Assembly: GCA_026417975.1 (NCBI GenBank)
Contig: JAOACD010000009.1
Coordinates: 124,001 to 188,000, forward strand
DNA length: 64,000 nucleotides
DNA from: Melioribacter sp.
GTDB lineage: Bacteria > Bacteroidota > Ignavibacteria > Ignavibacteriales > Melioribacteraceae
Direction of reading: 5' to 3'
In this document: positions 38,452-50,206 of the stretch, piece after piece
Layout of the letters: each line of letters begins with the position of its first letter
Position numbering within the stretch: position 1 is the stretch's first letter
Notes under the pieces: model-generated
Database searches by the model: none
What the model was told of the DNA's origin: nothing
The model's input: the letters and a program-made list of their open reading frames with translations, nothing else
Program-made: the position numbers and the translations under genes

Positions 38452-38463
38452 AAATATAAATTT

Positions 38464-38547
38464 GCCCGGATGGTGGAATTGGTAGACACGCTAGCTTCAG
38501 GAGCTAGTGGCGGTAACGCCGTGCAGGTTCGAGTCCTGTTCCGGGCA
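38464..38547 (+). tRNA. tRNA-Leu (anticodon CAG)
   Basis: The acceptor stem GCCCGGA (38464-38470) pairs with TCCGGGC (38540-38546), with A38547 as discriminator. The anticodon stem CTAGC/GCTAG (38491-38495, 38503-38507) holds loop TTCAGGA, anticodon CAG at 38498-38500, reading CUG. The long variable arm (TGGCGGTAACGCCG) is the class II type expected for leucine. The T arm contains GGTTCGAGTCC. CCA is not encoded; CAA follows the discriminator. Confidence 0.97.
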
Positions 38548-38674
38548 CAACCCACAAAATTCTCCAAATTTGTTCCCTTACTGTAATTTTTCTAAAAAAT
38601 ATCGATTATAAATTATCTCAACGTTCCTTTTATAATAATTTATGAATGTATCTTGATTACCAAATTAAGCTAAC

Positions 38675-39388
38675 ATGAAAAAATTTATCTTATACATACT
38701 TGTTATTTTTTTACAAGGCTGCATAGAATACTTTGAAAAAATGAAGTTAAATGATGATGGCTCTGGCGAACTTGTTTTTTATGCTCGCATTAATAGGGAA
38801 ATTTTTAGTATAAAATTAAAGAAAGGTGAATTGAAAAATTTTAATGCAGACTCTATAAGGAAAATATTTTCAAACAAAGAGGGAATAGAATTAATAAGTT
38901 GTAAGACTTACTTAAAGGATAATTACGTTTGGATTGAAACAAAACTTAATTTTGCATCAACCGAGCAATTGTTAAAATTAAACAATTATAGCCCACTAAA
39001 AGGTTTATTGGGTAAAATTACTTTTTCAAAAGATAAGGATGGAAATTTTATTTACTATCGCGAAATATTTTATGATTCAGAAATGAATAGTAAAGAATAT
39101 GGTATTATAACTCTTTTACTTTCTCAATATAGATGGAACTATGAATTGATACTTCCTTCAAAAATTATTTCTGCAAACTCAAGTGAAATTTACTCAGATT
39201 CAAATAAAGTAAAGTGGTCATTTTCTTTAATGTCTTTATTGCATAAAAAAGTAATGAGTGTAACATTCGAAAGAAACAAAAAATTTTCGGGTTTGTACGT
39301 TTTTGTATTGTTAATAGTTTTAGTCTTGTTGAGTATTTTATTTTATCTTGTTTTTAAAAGGATTATTAAAAATGAAAAAAGTTTATAA
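38675..39388 (+). CDS. lipoprotein with LppM-like domain and C-terminal membrane helix
   Basis: The 237-residue protein begins with a lipoprotein signal ending FLQGC (lipidated C16). The region after it, with MKLNDDGSGELVFYARI and later YYREIFYD and RWNYELILPSKIISANS, resembles LppM/DUF3153-type domains, small beta-rich domains found in envelope lipoproteins. A C-terminal helix (about 206-230) and a basic tail would place a second anchor in the inner membrane. The function is unknown. Its last 17 bases overlap hpnC, so it appears to head the squalene operon, perhaps by accident of packing. A start TTG or ATG further upstream is not supported. Confidence 0.7.
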   Translation: MKKFILYILVIFLQGCIEYFEKMKLNDDGSGELVFYARINREIFSIKLKKGELKNFNADSIRKIFSNKEGIELISCKTYLKDNYVWIETKLNFASTEQLLKLNNYSPLKGLLGKITFSKDKDGNFIYYREIFYDSEMNSKEYGIITLLLSQYRWNYELILPSKIISANSSEIYSDSNKVKWSFSLMSLLHKKVMSVTFERNKKFSGLYVFVLLIVLVLLSILFYLVFKRIIKNEKSL

Positions 39389-40229
39389 TTTAGGTAAAGC
39401 ATATAAAAATGCTGTTAAGTTTACATCTAGTCATTACGAAAATTTCCCTGTAGCTTCAATTTTGTTACCTTTAAAAATTAGAAAACATGTAGCAATAATT
39501 TATCAATTTGCAAGACAAGCTGATGATATGGCCGACGAGGGAAACTATCCAGTCGATTTTAGATTAATGTTGTTAGAAAACTATAAAAAAAATTTTATTG
39601 CTGCATTAAATGGAAATTTTGAAAATGATTTTTGGCATGCATTAAAAAATACAATTGATAATAAGAGATTATCAGTTAATAATTTCTTTAATTTACTAAG
39701 TGCATTTGAACAAGATGTAGTAAAAAATAGATATAAAACATTCGAGGAAGTCATAAGCTATTGTCAGAGATCAGCAAATCCTATAGGAAGGCTAATACTT
39801 GAATTATTTAATATACGGGATAATGAAATAATTAGTTATTCGGATTCAATATGTACTGCCTTACAACTTACAAATTTTTATCAGGATATATTACAGGACT
39901 ATGAAAAAGGCAGAATCTATATCCCCCTTGATGAAATGATTCAATATGAAGTTAACGAAAATATTTTTGAGTTAAAAAAAAATAATGTTAACTTTAAACG
40001 GCTTATGAAACTACAAATAGAAAGGACAAGAGAATTTTACAATAGAGGAGAAAAAATTTTAAAGTATCTTAGTGGAAGATTAAAATTACAAATAAAACTT
40101 ACAATCCTAGGAGGAAGAGAAATTTTAAAGAAAATAGAAGAGATTGAATATGATACTTTAAATAAAAGACCTATATTAACTAAGCATGATTTAATAAAGT
40201 TGCTTTATAAATCACTAAGTACTTTATGA
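39372..40229 (+). CDS. hpnC: squalene synthase-like protein HpnC
   Basis: In the HpnCDE route HpnC converts presqualene diphosphate to hydroxysqualene. The 285-residue protein (ATG at 39372; an in-frame upstream start at 39348 would only extend the overlap) belongs to the trans-isoprenyl diphosphate synthase fold. It has the two acid-rich motifs, first RQADDMADEGN near 40-50 and second TNFYQDILQDYEKGRIYIP near 165-185. The opening sequence YKNAVKFTSSHYENFPVAS is characteristic of HpnC rather than HpnD. It is followed by hpnD with a 4-base ATGA overlap. Confidence 0.92.
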   Translation: MKKVYNLGKAYKNAVKFTSSHYENFPVASILLPLKIRKHVAIIYQFARQADDMADEGNYPVDFRLMLLENYKKNFIAALNGNFENDFWHALKNTIDNKRLSVNNFFNLLSAFEQDVVKNRYKTFEEVISYCQRSANPIGRLILELFNIRDNEIISYSDSICTALQLTNFYQDILQDYEKGRIYIPLDEMIQYEVNENIFELKKNNVNFKRLMKLQIERTREFYNRGEKILKYLSGRLKLQIKLTILGGREILKKIEEIEYDTLNKRPILTKHDLIKLLYKSLSTL

Positions 40230-41068
40230 AAGACGAATCCAATATAATATCAAAGGAAAGTAAAAGCAGTTTTTATTATGCATTTAGTTTGTTGCCTTCT
40301 CATAAACGAGATGCTATGAATACAATTTATGCTTTTTGCAGAAAAACTGACGATATTGTTGATGAAGGCGAAGAAGCTGAAGAAATAAAATACGAAAGAC
40401 TGAGAAAATGGAAAATAGAATTTGAAAAAGCTCTAAAGGGCAACTCAGAATATCACTTACTAAATAAGCTGAATCACGTTATTCGACACTTTAATATTCC
40501 TATAGAACCTTTCTTTGAATTAATCTCTGGAATGGAAATGGACTTACAGAGAAAAAGATATTTTAGTTTTGACGATTTAGTTCAATACTGTTATAAAGTT
40601 GCTTCTACAGTTGGACTTATGTGTATAGAAATTTTTGGATATAAAGATAAATCGGCTAAAGATTACGCTGTTAATCTTGGTATTGCAATGCAGCTTACGA
40701 ATATTTTAAGAGATGTTGGTAAAGATATTGAAAAAGGAAGAATTTATATACCACAAAAAGATTTAATTAAATTTAACTATAGTGAAGAAGAACTAATTCA
40801 AAAACTATACAATGATAGATTTAGAAAACTTATGGCATTTGAAAGTGAAAGGGCACATCAATACTTTTTGAAAGCTGAAGAGTCGATTAATTATGAAGAT
40901 AAACCTTCCTTATTCCCTGCACGTGCTATGCAACATATATATCTTAAACTTCTTAAAAAAATACAAGCTGCTAACTTTGATGTTTTCAACAAACAGATTA
41001 AAGTAAGCACAATTGAAAAGGCAGCAATCTCATTTGGTGTATGGGCAAAATATAGTCTTGTGTATTAA
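40226..41068 (+). CDS. hpnD: presqualene diphosphate synthase HpnD
   Basis: HpnD joins two farnesyl diphosphates into presqualene diphosphate. The 280-residue paralogue of hpnC has SSFYYAFSLLPSHKRDAMNTIYAFCRK, the first Asp-rich motif KTDDIVDEG and the second LTNILRDVGKDIEKGRIYIP, as in bacterial phytoene/squalene synthases. Order and overlap (ATGA with hpnC, one base with hpnE) support tight co-expression. A phytoene synthase role is unlikely given the flanking hpnC and hpnE. Confidence 0.92.
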   Translation: MKDESNIISKESKSSFYYAFSLLPSHKRDAMNTIYAFCRKTDDIVDEGEEAEEIKYERLRKWKIEFEKALKGNSEYHLLNKLNHVIRHFNIPIEPFFELISGMEMDLQRKRYFSFDDLVQYCYKVASTVGLMCIEIFGYKDKSAKDYAVNLGIAMQLTNILRDVGKDIEKGRIYIPQKDLIKFNYSEEELIQKLYNDRFRKLMAFESERAHQYFLKAEESINYEDKPSLFPARAMQHIYLKLLKKIQAANFDVFNKQIKVSTIEKAAISFGVWAKYSLVY

Positions 41069-42372
41069 TGAAAAGATGTTTGATAATTGGAGGAGGCTTT
41101 GCAGGTTTAAGTAGTGCTGTTTTTCTTGCCGAGAAGGGATTTCAAATTACTTTGTTAGAAGCTAGCCCTAAATTGGGAGGACGTGCTTATGCTCTTTATG
41201 AACCCAAGTATGATGATTACTTTGATAATGGGCAACATATATTAATGGGTTGTTACAAAACTACCTTAGAATTATTAAATAAAATAAATGCATTAAGTGA
41301 TTTTAATTTCCCAGAAATTCTAAAGGTAAATTTTGTCGATAGTAACGGAAGGATTTTTCAATTAAAAACTGTTCCTTCAATTTATCCAATCAACTTAATT
41401 TTAGGGTTTTTTGGTTATAGGGCAATATCTAGGAGAGCGAGATTAAATATCATTAAGTTATTAATAAAAAATTTTTTTACACGTTTAGATTCACTAGAAA
41501 ATTATACTGTTGAAGAGTGGTTAAGAGTTAATAAACAGTCTAATGAGTCAATTAAAAATTTTTGGGAAATAATAGCTATTGCAACGCTGAATACTAAGAT
41601 TAATAAAGCTTCTGCTCATATTTTTGTGAATGCAATTAAAAAAATGTTTAATAGTGGGCATAAATCTTACTTGTTGATAATCCCACATTATGATTTAAAT
41701 AACTTCTATGTTAACAAGGCAAAAGAATTTATTGAAAAGTTTGGTGGAAAAATATTAACATCACAAAAAGTAGTTAAACTTGTTGCCGAAGGTAATAAGA
41801 TTATCAAAGTAATAACTAATAACACAGTTTTTAATGAGTATGATTATATAATTTCTTGTATACCTGAATACTCATTAAGAAAGATTAAAATAGAAAACTC
41901 GTATTACAAAGACTTTTCGTTCATACCAGAATTTAAGTATTCCCCTATTTTAAATGTTCATTTGTGGCTTAAAGAAAATCCATTTAATGAAAGATTCTAT
42001 GGTTTATTAGATTCCTCAATTCATTGGTTATTTAATCATGGAAAACACATTTCCCTTACAACAAGTGCAGCTGAAGAATTAATAAAACAGAGTGATAAAG
42101 AAATTCTATCTCTTTTTTATTCGAATTTAGAAAGATATTTTCCTATATTCAAAAGTGAATTTGTAATTGATTATAAAATTATCAAGGAGAAAAGAGCTAC
42201 ATTTATACCCGACAAAGATTTTGTTAAACAAAGAAAAGAAATTTTTTCACCATTTGAAAATTTATTTTTAGCAGGTGATTGGACAAATACTGAATTGCCA
42301 TCAACAATAGAGAGCGCAGTATTTAGTGCTTATAAGATAGCAAAAGAAATCATTAATACTTCTAAGTTGTAA
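41068..42372 (+). CDS. hpnE: hydroxysqualene dehydroxylase HpnE (FAD-dependent)
   Basis: HpnE reduces hydroxysqualene to squalene. The 434-residue flavoprotein starts with the dinucleotide-binding sequence CLIIGGGFAGLSSAVFLAEKG, then the amine-oxidase-type LGGRAYAL and FDNGQHILMGCYKTTLELL. Near the C-terminus is LFLAGDWTNTELPSTIESAVFSAYKIA, the usual end of the FAD site. The DNGQHILMG segment is typical of HpnE. No squalene-hopene cyclase or other consumer of squalene is in the window. The start codon overlaps the hpnD stop by one base. Confidence 0.92.
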   Translation: MKRCLIIGGGFAGLSSAVFLAEKGFQITLLEASPKLGGRAYALYEPKYDDYFDNGQHILMGCYKTTLELLNKINALSDFNFPEILKVNFVDSNGRIFQLKTVPSIYPINLILGFFGYRAISRRARLNIIKLLIKNFFTRLDSLENYTVEEWLRVNKQSNESIKNFWEIIAIATLNTKINKASAHIFVNAIKKMFNSGHKSYLLIIPHYDLNNFYVNKAKEFIEKFGGKILTSQKVVKLVAEGNKIIKVITNNTVFNEYDYIISCIPEYSLRKIKIENSYYKDFSFIPEFKYSPILNVHLWLKENPFNERFYGLLDSSIHWLFNHGKHISLTTSAAEELIKQSDKEILSLFYSNLERYFPIFKSEFVIDYKIIKEKRATFIPDKDFVKQRKEIFSPFENLFLAGDWTNTELPSTIESAVFSAYKIAKEIINTSKL

Positions 42373-42415
42373 ATTCCTAATTTCGTAAATAAAAAGTAAT
42401 TGGAGGAGGAATAAC

Positions 42416-43726
42416 ATGGCTTCCTTAAAAGAAAAATTGTTAGAAAAAATTCTTCAGGAAAGGCCCCGCACGGAAAGGTTGTTGAAAGAATATGGTGATG
42501 TAAAAGTAGATGAAGTTAAAATTAATCAAGTTATTGGTGGAATGAGAGATATTAAATGTTTGGTTACAGATATTTCTTACTTGGATCCATACGAAGGTAT
42601 TAGGTTCCGTGGAATGACAATACCAGAAGTGCTTGAAAAATTACCCAAGGCCCCTGGTGGAGAAATGCCATATGTTGAAGGATTGTTTTATTTACTATTA
42701 ACAGGAGATATACCTACAGAAAAAGAAGTTGAAGATGTTCATAATGAGTTTAATCAAAGAAAAGAAGTACCTACTTATGTTTTTGATATCATTCATGCAA
42801 TGCCAAAAGATTCTCATCCTATGACAATGTTTGCAACAGCAGTAATGTCTATGCATAGAGAATCTGTATTTGCTAAGGAATATAGAAAGGGATTGAAGAA
42901 AACTGATTATTGGTCAGCTTATTATGAAGATGCTATGAATTTACTTGCTAAACTACCTGAAATTGCCGCTCATATTTATAGATGGAAATATCGTGATGGT
43001 GATATTATACCTGGCGATGCACATCTTGATTTTGGAGGTAATTTTGCAAAAATGATGGGAATAGATAAACCTTATGATGACGTTTCTAGACTTTATTTTA
43101 TACTTCACAGCGATCATGAGAGTGGAAATGTTAGTGCACATACAGGTCACTTAGTTGCAAGTGCACTTTCAGATATTTATTATTCAATTAGTGCTATGCT
43201 GAATGGACTTGCAGGACCTTTACATGGCCTTGCTAACGAAGAGGTATTGAGATGGTTGCATGGCGTTATGGAAGCTATGGGTGGTAAAGTACCTACAGAA
43301 GAAGAAATGAAACAATTTGTTTGGGATACTCTTAAGGCAGGTAAAGTTATACCAGGATTTGGACACGCAGTTTTAAGGAAAACTGATCCACGTTATATGG
43401 CTCAAAGAGAATTTTGCTTAAAACATATGCCCGATGATCCATTGTTCAAGTATGTTGATCTGTTATTCAAAGTTGTACCTCCAATTTTACTTGAACAAGG
43501 AAAAGCTAAAAATCCATGGCCAAATGTGGATGCTCAATCAGGTGTAATTCAGTGGCATTATGGAGTAAAAGAATACGATTTCTATACTGTTTTATTTGGA
43601 GTAGGAAGAGCATTAGGAGTCTGCTCTAATATAATATGGGCAAGAGCTCTTGGATACCCAATTGAAAGACCTAAATCTGTTACAACTGCTATGCTCGAAG
43701 AAATAGCTTTTGGTAAAAAAGAATAA
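42416..43726 (+). CDS. gltA: citrate (Si)-synthase, eukaryote-like type
   Basis: Citrate synthase condenses acetyl-CoA and oxaloacetate at the head of the TCA cycle. The 436-residue protein resembles the dimeric mitochondrial type more than E. coli GltA: it opens SLKEKLLEKILQERPRTERLLKEYGD, and the catalytic residues sit in GPLHGLANEEVL (H270), GFGHAVLRKTDPRY (H317) and WPNVDAQSGV (D372). GGAGGAGG lies 6-7 bases before the ATG, one of the strongest ribosome-binding sites here. A perfect terminator follows, so the gene is probably transcribed alone or at the end of the hpn transcript. Confidence 0.96.
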   Translation: MASLKEKLLEKILQERPRTERLLKEYGDVKVDEVKINQVIGGMRDIKCLVTDISYLDPYEGIRFRGMTIPEVLEKLPKAPGGEMPYVEGLFYLLLTGDIPTEKEVEDVHNEFNQRKEVPTYVFDIIHAMPKDSHPMTMFATAVMSMHRESVFAKEYRKGLKKTDYWSAYYEDAMNLLAKLPEIAAHIYRWKYRDGDIIPGDAHLDFGGNFAKMMGIDKPYDDVSRLYFILHSDHESGNVSAHTGHLVASALSDIYYSISAMLNGLAGPLHGLANEEVLRWLHGVMEAMGGKVPTEEEMKQFVWDTLKAGKVIPGFGHAVLRKTDPRYMAQREFCLKHMPDDPLFKYVDLLFKVVPPILLEQGKAKNPWPNVDAQSGVIQWHYGVKEYDFYTVLFGVGRALGVCSNIIWARALGYPIERPKSVTTAMLEEIAFGKKE

Positions 43727-43735
43727 AATCCTAAA

Positions 43736-43773
43736 AATAGAGCCAGCATTAATTTGCTGGCTCTATTTTTTTT
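43736..43773 (+). terminator. rho-independent terminator after citrate synthase
   Basis: AATAGAGCCAGC (43736-43747) pairs with GCTGGCTCTATT (43756-43767), a perfect 12-bp stem with an 8-base loop, followed by eight T residues ending at 43773. The transglycosylase gene begins only 24 bases later. Confidence 0.93.
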
Positions 43774-43797
43774 ATTTTCTCTTGTATTGCTTGCCTT

Positions 43798-44751
43798 ATG
43801 GAAAAGAAAAATACACTTGTATTGGTAGGTATATCTATAATAATTCTTGTTTCCATAGCCTCATTAATTTTAAGTTATCTTGCCTTTAAGGAAAGGAAGA
43901 ATATTCAACAAGTAATCGTAAAAGTTGAACCCTCTGAATACAAAATCTTTGTTCCTACTTTACCTCATGAATTAGATTTTTGTGGAGAGAAAGTACCTTT
44001 GGAGGATATTGATGTTAAAGAACGAATAGAAAGGGAATTATTAGTAAATGTTTATTGGTATTCATCCACAATTTTAGCAATAAAGAGGGCTAATAGATGG
44101 TTCCCTGTAATTGAGCCAATACTAAAAAAATACGGAATACCTGAGGATTTTAAATACCTTGCGGTAATAGAAAGTAATTTGTCTAATGTAGTTTCTCCAG
44201 CCGGGGCGGTAGGATTTTGGCAGTTAATGGAGTCTACCGCAAAAAAATATGGCTTAGAGGTAACTAAAGAAGTAGATGAACGCTATAATATAGAGAAATC
44301 AACTGAAGCTGCTTGTAAATATTTAAGAGAAGCGTACTCAAAATATAGAAGTTGGACTTTGGCAGCTGCTTCGTATAACTATGGAATGAATGGAATTGAT
44401 ATACAGGTAAGTCGTCAGAAAACTAAAAATTATTATAATCTTTTTCTTAATACAGAAACCTATAGATTTGTAGCAAGAATAATTGCTATGAAAGAAATTA
44501 TGAATAACCCTGAAAAATATGGATATTTTTTAAAAGAGGAGGAATTGTACAAACCAATTGAAACAAAGGAAATTAAAGTTAAAAGTTCAGTTAACGATCT
44601 TGTTGTTTTTGCAAAGGAACATAATATTAATTACAAAATATTAAAATTGCTTAACCCCTGGCTCAGAGAAAACTATCTACCAAACAAATCTAAAAAAACT
44701 TATTTAATTAAAATTCCAAAAAATAATGAATACTTCGCTATTGATGAGTAA
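43798..44751 (+). CDS. membrane-anchored lytic transglycosylase (SLT domain)
   Basis: The 317-residue protein has an N-terminal membrane helix (about 8-27), then an SLT domain with catalytic E125 in LAVIESNLSNVVSPAGAVGFWQLM and the later AAASYNYG motif. The C-terminal part (about 262-312), DLVVFAKEHNINYKILKLLNPWL..YLIKIPK, looks like a LysM-type or MltD-like glycan-binding repeat. It should cleave peptidoglycan strands on the outer face of the inner membrane. There is no recognisable ribosome-binding site, and the gene begins soon after a terminator, leaving little room for a promoter. Confidence 0.88.
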   Translation: MEKKNTLVLVGISIIILVSIASLILSYLAFKERKNIQQVIVKVEPSEYKIFVPTLPHELDFCGEKVPLEDIDVKERIERELLVNVYWYSSTILAIKRANRWFPVIEPILKKYGIPEDFKYLAVIESNLSNVVSPAGAVGFWQLMESTAKKYGLEVTKEVDERYNIEKSTEAACKYLREAYSKYRSWTLAAASYNYGMNGIDIQVSRQKTKNYYNLFLNTETYRFVARIIAMKEIMNNPEKYGYFLKEEELYKPIETKEIKVKSSVNDLVVFAKEHNINYKILKLLNPWLRENYLPNKSKKTYLIKIPKNNEYFAIDE

Positions 44752-44766
44752 AAATTTTCATTTTTT

Positions 44767-44791
44767 TATCATTCTTTGTCAAAGAATGATA
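44767..44791 (+). repeat. perfect 25-bp palindrome upstream of pyrG
   Basis: Arms TATCATTCTTT (44767-44777) and AAAGAATGATA (44781-44791) flank a 3-base centre, GTC. It begins 16 bases after the transglycosylase stop codon and ends 62 bases before the pyrG ATG. Seven T residues sit on its left side, not after it in the direction of transcription, so it is a poor intrinsic terminator. A protein-binding site is at least as likely. Confidence 0.75.
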
Positions 44792-44841
44792 GATAAATGA
44801 ACAATTTTTGTTATTTTTCATTCCAAAATTTTCTACCATAA

Positions 44842-47984
<3,143 letters not shown>

Positions 47985-48053
47985 TCCATATTCTACATGA
48001 TTTCATTGATTATTCATTTCATTTTAGATAATTTTTTGATGAATTAAAAAAAT

Positions 48054-48665
48054 ATGTTAAACATAGCGGTGTTTGTATCAGGACGGGGATCAAATTTAAA
48101 AGCAATTTACCAGAAAGTCCCTAAAGAAAAAGTAAATATTTGTGCAGTTGTAAGTGATAGGAAAGATTGTCCTGCAATTAATTTTGCTTTAGAGAAAAAT
48201 ATCCCAGTTTTTTTTGTGAGTATAAATCAAAAAGAAAATTTTATTACTTATTCTGATTTAATTAGAGAGTTTAGAAAATTAGAAATTGGACTTATTGTTC
48301 TAGCAGGATTTTTGAAAAAAATTCCAGATGAATTTGTAGATGCTTTTGAAAATAAAATAATAAACATTCACCCTGCGTTACTTCCCTCTTTTGGTGGGAA
48401 AGGGATGTACGGAATGAATGTTCATAATGCAGTTTTTAATTCTTCGGCAAAAGTTTCTGGTGCTACCATACATTTTGTTGATAAAATTTATGATAATGGG
48501 AAAATTATAGCTCAGCGTGCAGTAGATATAGAAGATGTTAATTCACCAGAAGAAATTGCTGAAAGAGTCTTGAAAATTGAACATGAACTTCTTCCTTTTG
48601 TTATAGAAAAATTTGCAGATAATAAAATTGTAGTTGTAAATAATCGAGTAAAAATTTTAGATTAA
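48054..48665 (+). CDS. purN: phosphoribosylglycinamide formyltransferase
   Basis: PurN transfers a formyl group from 10-formyltetrahydrofolate to GAR in purine synthesis. The 203-residue protein has the N-terminal FVSGRGSNLKAI phosphate loop, the catalytic Asn and His in INIHPALLPSFGGKGMYG (Asn-x-His-Pro), and the catalytic Asp in HFVDKIYDNGKIIAQ. Length is normal. It is followed 15 bases later by purH. A weak candidate promoter (ATTG at 48005, 20-base gap, TAATTTTT at 48029) lies ahead. Confidence 0.96.
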   Translation: MLNIAVFVSGRGSNLKAIYQKVPKEKVNICAVVSDRKDCPAINFALEKNIPVFFVSINQKENFITYSDLIREFRKLEIGLIVLAGFLKKIPDEFVDAFENKIINIHPALLPSFGGKGMYGMNVHNAVFNSSAKVSGATIHFVDKIYDNGKIIAQRAVDIEDVNSPEEIAERVLKIEHELLPFVIEKFADNKIVVVNNRVKILD

Positions 48666-48680
48666 CTGTGGAGTTTAGAA

Positions 48681-50198
48681 TTGAAAAAATTAGCTTTAAT
48701 AAGTGTATCAGATAAAACAAAAATAGTTGAATTTGCAAAAGAACTTAATCTTCTAAGCTATCAAATTCTTGCTACAGGTAATACAGCAAAACTTCTTATT
48801 GAAAATAATATTGATTGTTTAGAAATAAGTTCTTTTACATCTTATCCCGAAATTTTTTCAGGAAGAGTGAAAACTCTAAATCCCAAAATTTTTGGCGGCA
48901 TTTTAATGAGAAGGGATAATGATATTGATAAAAAACAAGCTGAGGAAAATAGTATTACTCCAATTGATATAGTTTGTGTAAACCTTTATCCTTTCCCTCA
49001 AGTAGTAAATAGAAATGATATCTCACTAGAAGAAAAAATTGAGAATATAGATATTGGTGGACCCAGCTTAATTCGTGCAGCAGCTAAGAATTATAAATTT
49101 GTGTCTGTTCTAACAAATCCAAATCAGTACGATGATTTTATTAATGAATTAAAGAAAGGAGAAATTAGCTTAGAAACAAGAATAAAATTAGCTTATGCAG
49201 CTTTTGCATATACTTCATATTATGATACTTTAATAGCAAATTATTTTGAGAAAGAATTTAATCAGCCTAAAACCGAAATTCGATTAAATTATAAAATTTC
49301 TTTCCATTTACGTTATGGAGAAAATCCTCATCAAAAAGCATATTTGTTTGGTGATTTCGAGAATTACTTTGAAGTATTGCATGGGAAAGAGCTTTCTTAT
49401 AATAACATAGTAGACATAACATCTGCTACTGAACTTATAAGTGAAATGGAAAAATTTGGTTGCGCTATTATTAAACATACAAATCCATGTGGAGCAGCTA
49501 TAGGTAGCAGTGTGAAAGAGTCATATGAGAAGGCTTTATCATGTGACCCAGTTTCTGCATTTGGTGGTATCGTAGCTTTCAACTCTGAAGTTGATGAAGA
49601 GACAGCAGAAAAGCTAAATGAGATTTTTCTTGAAATTATTTTAGCTCCTTCCTACTCAGAAAAAGCACTCGAAAAGTTAAAATTAAAGAAAAATCGTAGG
49701 ATTATTAAAATAAAAAGTACTTTACCAGATAATGAATTTATTATCAAAAGTGTTCCAGGAGGATTACTTGTTCAGGAAAAAGACAATTCTAAACTTGAAA
49801 ACATTGTTCTTAAATTTGTGACAAATAAAAAGTGTACGGAAAAAGAACTTCAAGACTTGAAATTTGCATGGGTTGTATGTAAACATACTAAATCGAATGC
49901 AATAGTATTTGTTAAGGATAAAAAAACTATAGGTGTTGGGGCAGGACAAATGTCAAGGCTCGATTCAGCAAAAATAGCAGCTATGAAAGCTAAGGAGTTT
50001 GGTCATGATTTAAAAGGAGCTGTAGCAGCATCTGATGCATTTTTCCCATTTGCCGATGGTGTTGAAGAAATAGCTTCGCATGGTATTACTGCTATAATTC
50101 AGCCAGGTGGTTCTGTGCGTGATGAAGAAGTAATAAATGCTGCTAACGAAAAAAATATATCAATGATTTTTACTGGAATAAGAAATTTTAAACATTGA
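48681..50198 (+). CDS. purH: bifunctional AICAR formyltransferase / IMP cyclohydrolase
   Basis: PurH performs the last two steps of IMP synthesis. The 505-residue protein has the N-terminal MGS-like cyclohydrolase domain (KLALISVSDKTKIVEFAKEL, GGPSLIRAAAKNY near 120) and the C-terminal formyltransferase domain with RYGENPHQKAY, IIKHTNPCGAA and SDAFFPFADGVE. The start is TTG at 48681 with GTGGAG about 7 bases upstream. It ends 8 bases before mreB, linking purine and cell-shape genes in one apparent transcript. Confidence 0.97.
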   Translation: MKKLALISVSDKTKIVEFAKELNLLSYQILATGNTAKLLIENNIDCLEISSFTSYPEIFSGRVKTLNPKIFGGILMRRDNDIDKKQAEENSITPIDIVCVNLYPFPQVVNRNDISLEEKIENIDIGGPSLIRAAAKNYKFVSVLTNPNQYDDFINELKKGEISLETRIKLAYAAFAYTSYYDTLIANYFEKEFNQPKTEIRLNYKISFHLRYGENPHQKAYLFGDFENYFEVLHGKELSYNNIVDITSATELISEMEKFGCAIIKHTNPCGAAIGSSVKESYEKALSCDPVSAFGGIVAFNSEVDEETAEKLNEIFLEIILAPSYSEKALEKLKLKKNRRIIKIKSTLPDNEFIIKSVPGGLLVQEKDNSKLENIVLKFVTNKKCTEKELQDLKFAWVVCKHTKSNAIVFVKDKKTIGVGAGQMSRLDSAKIAAMKAKEFGHDLKGAVAASDAFFPFADGVEEIASHGITAIIQPGGSVRDEEVINAANEKNISMIFTGIRNFKH

Positions 50199-50206
50199 GA
50201 GGTGCT

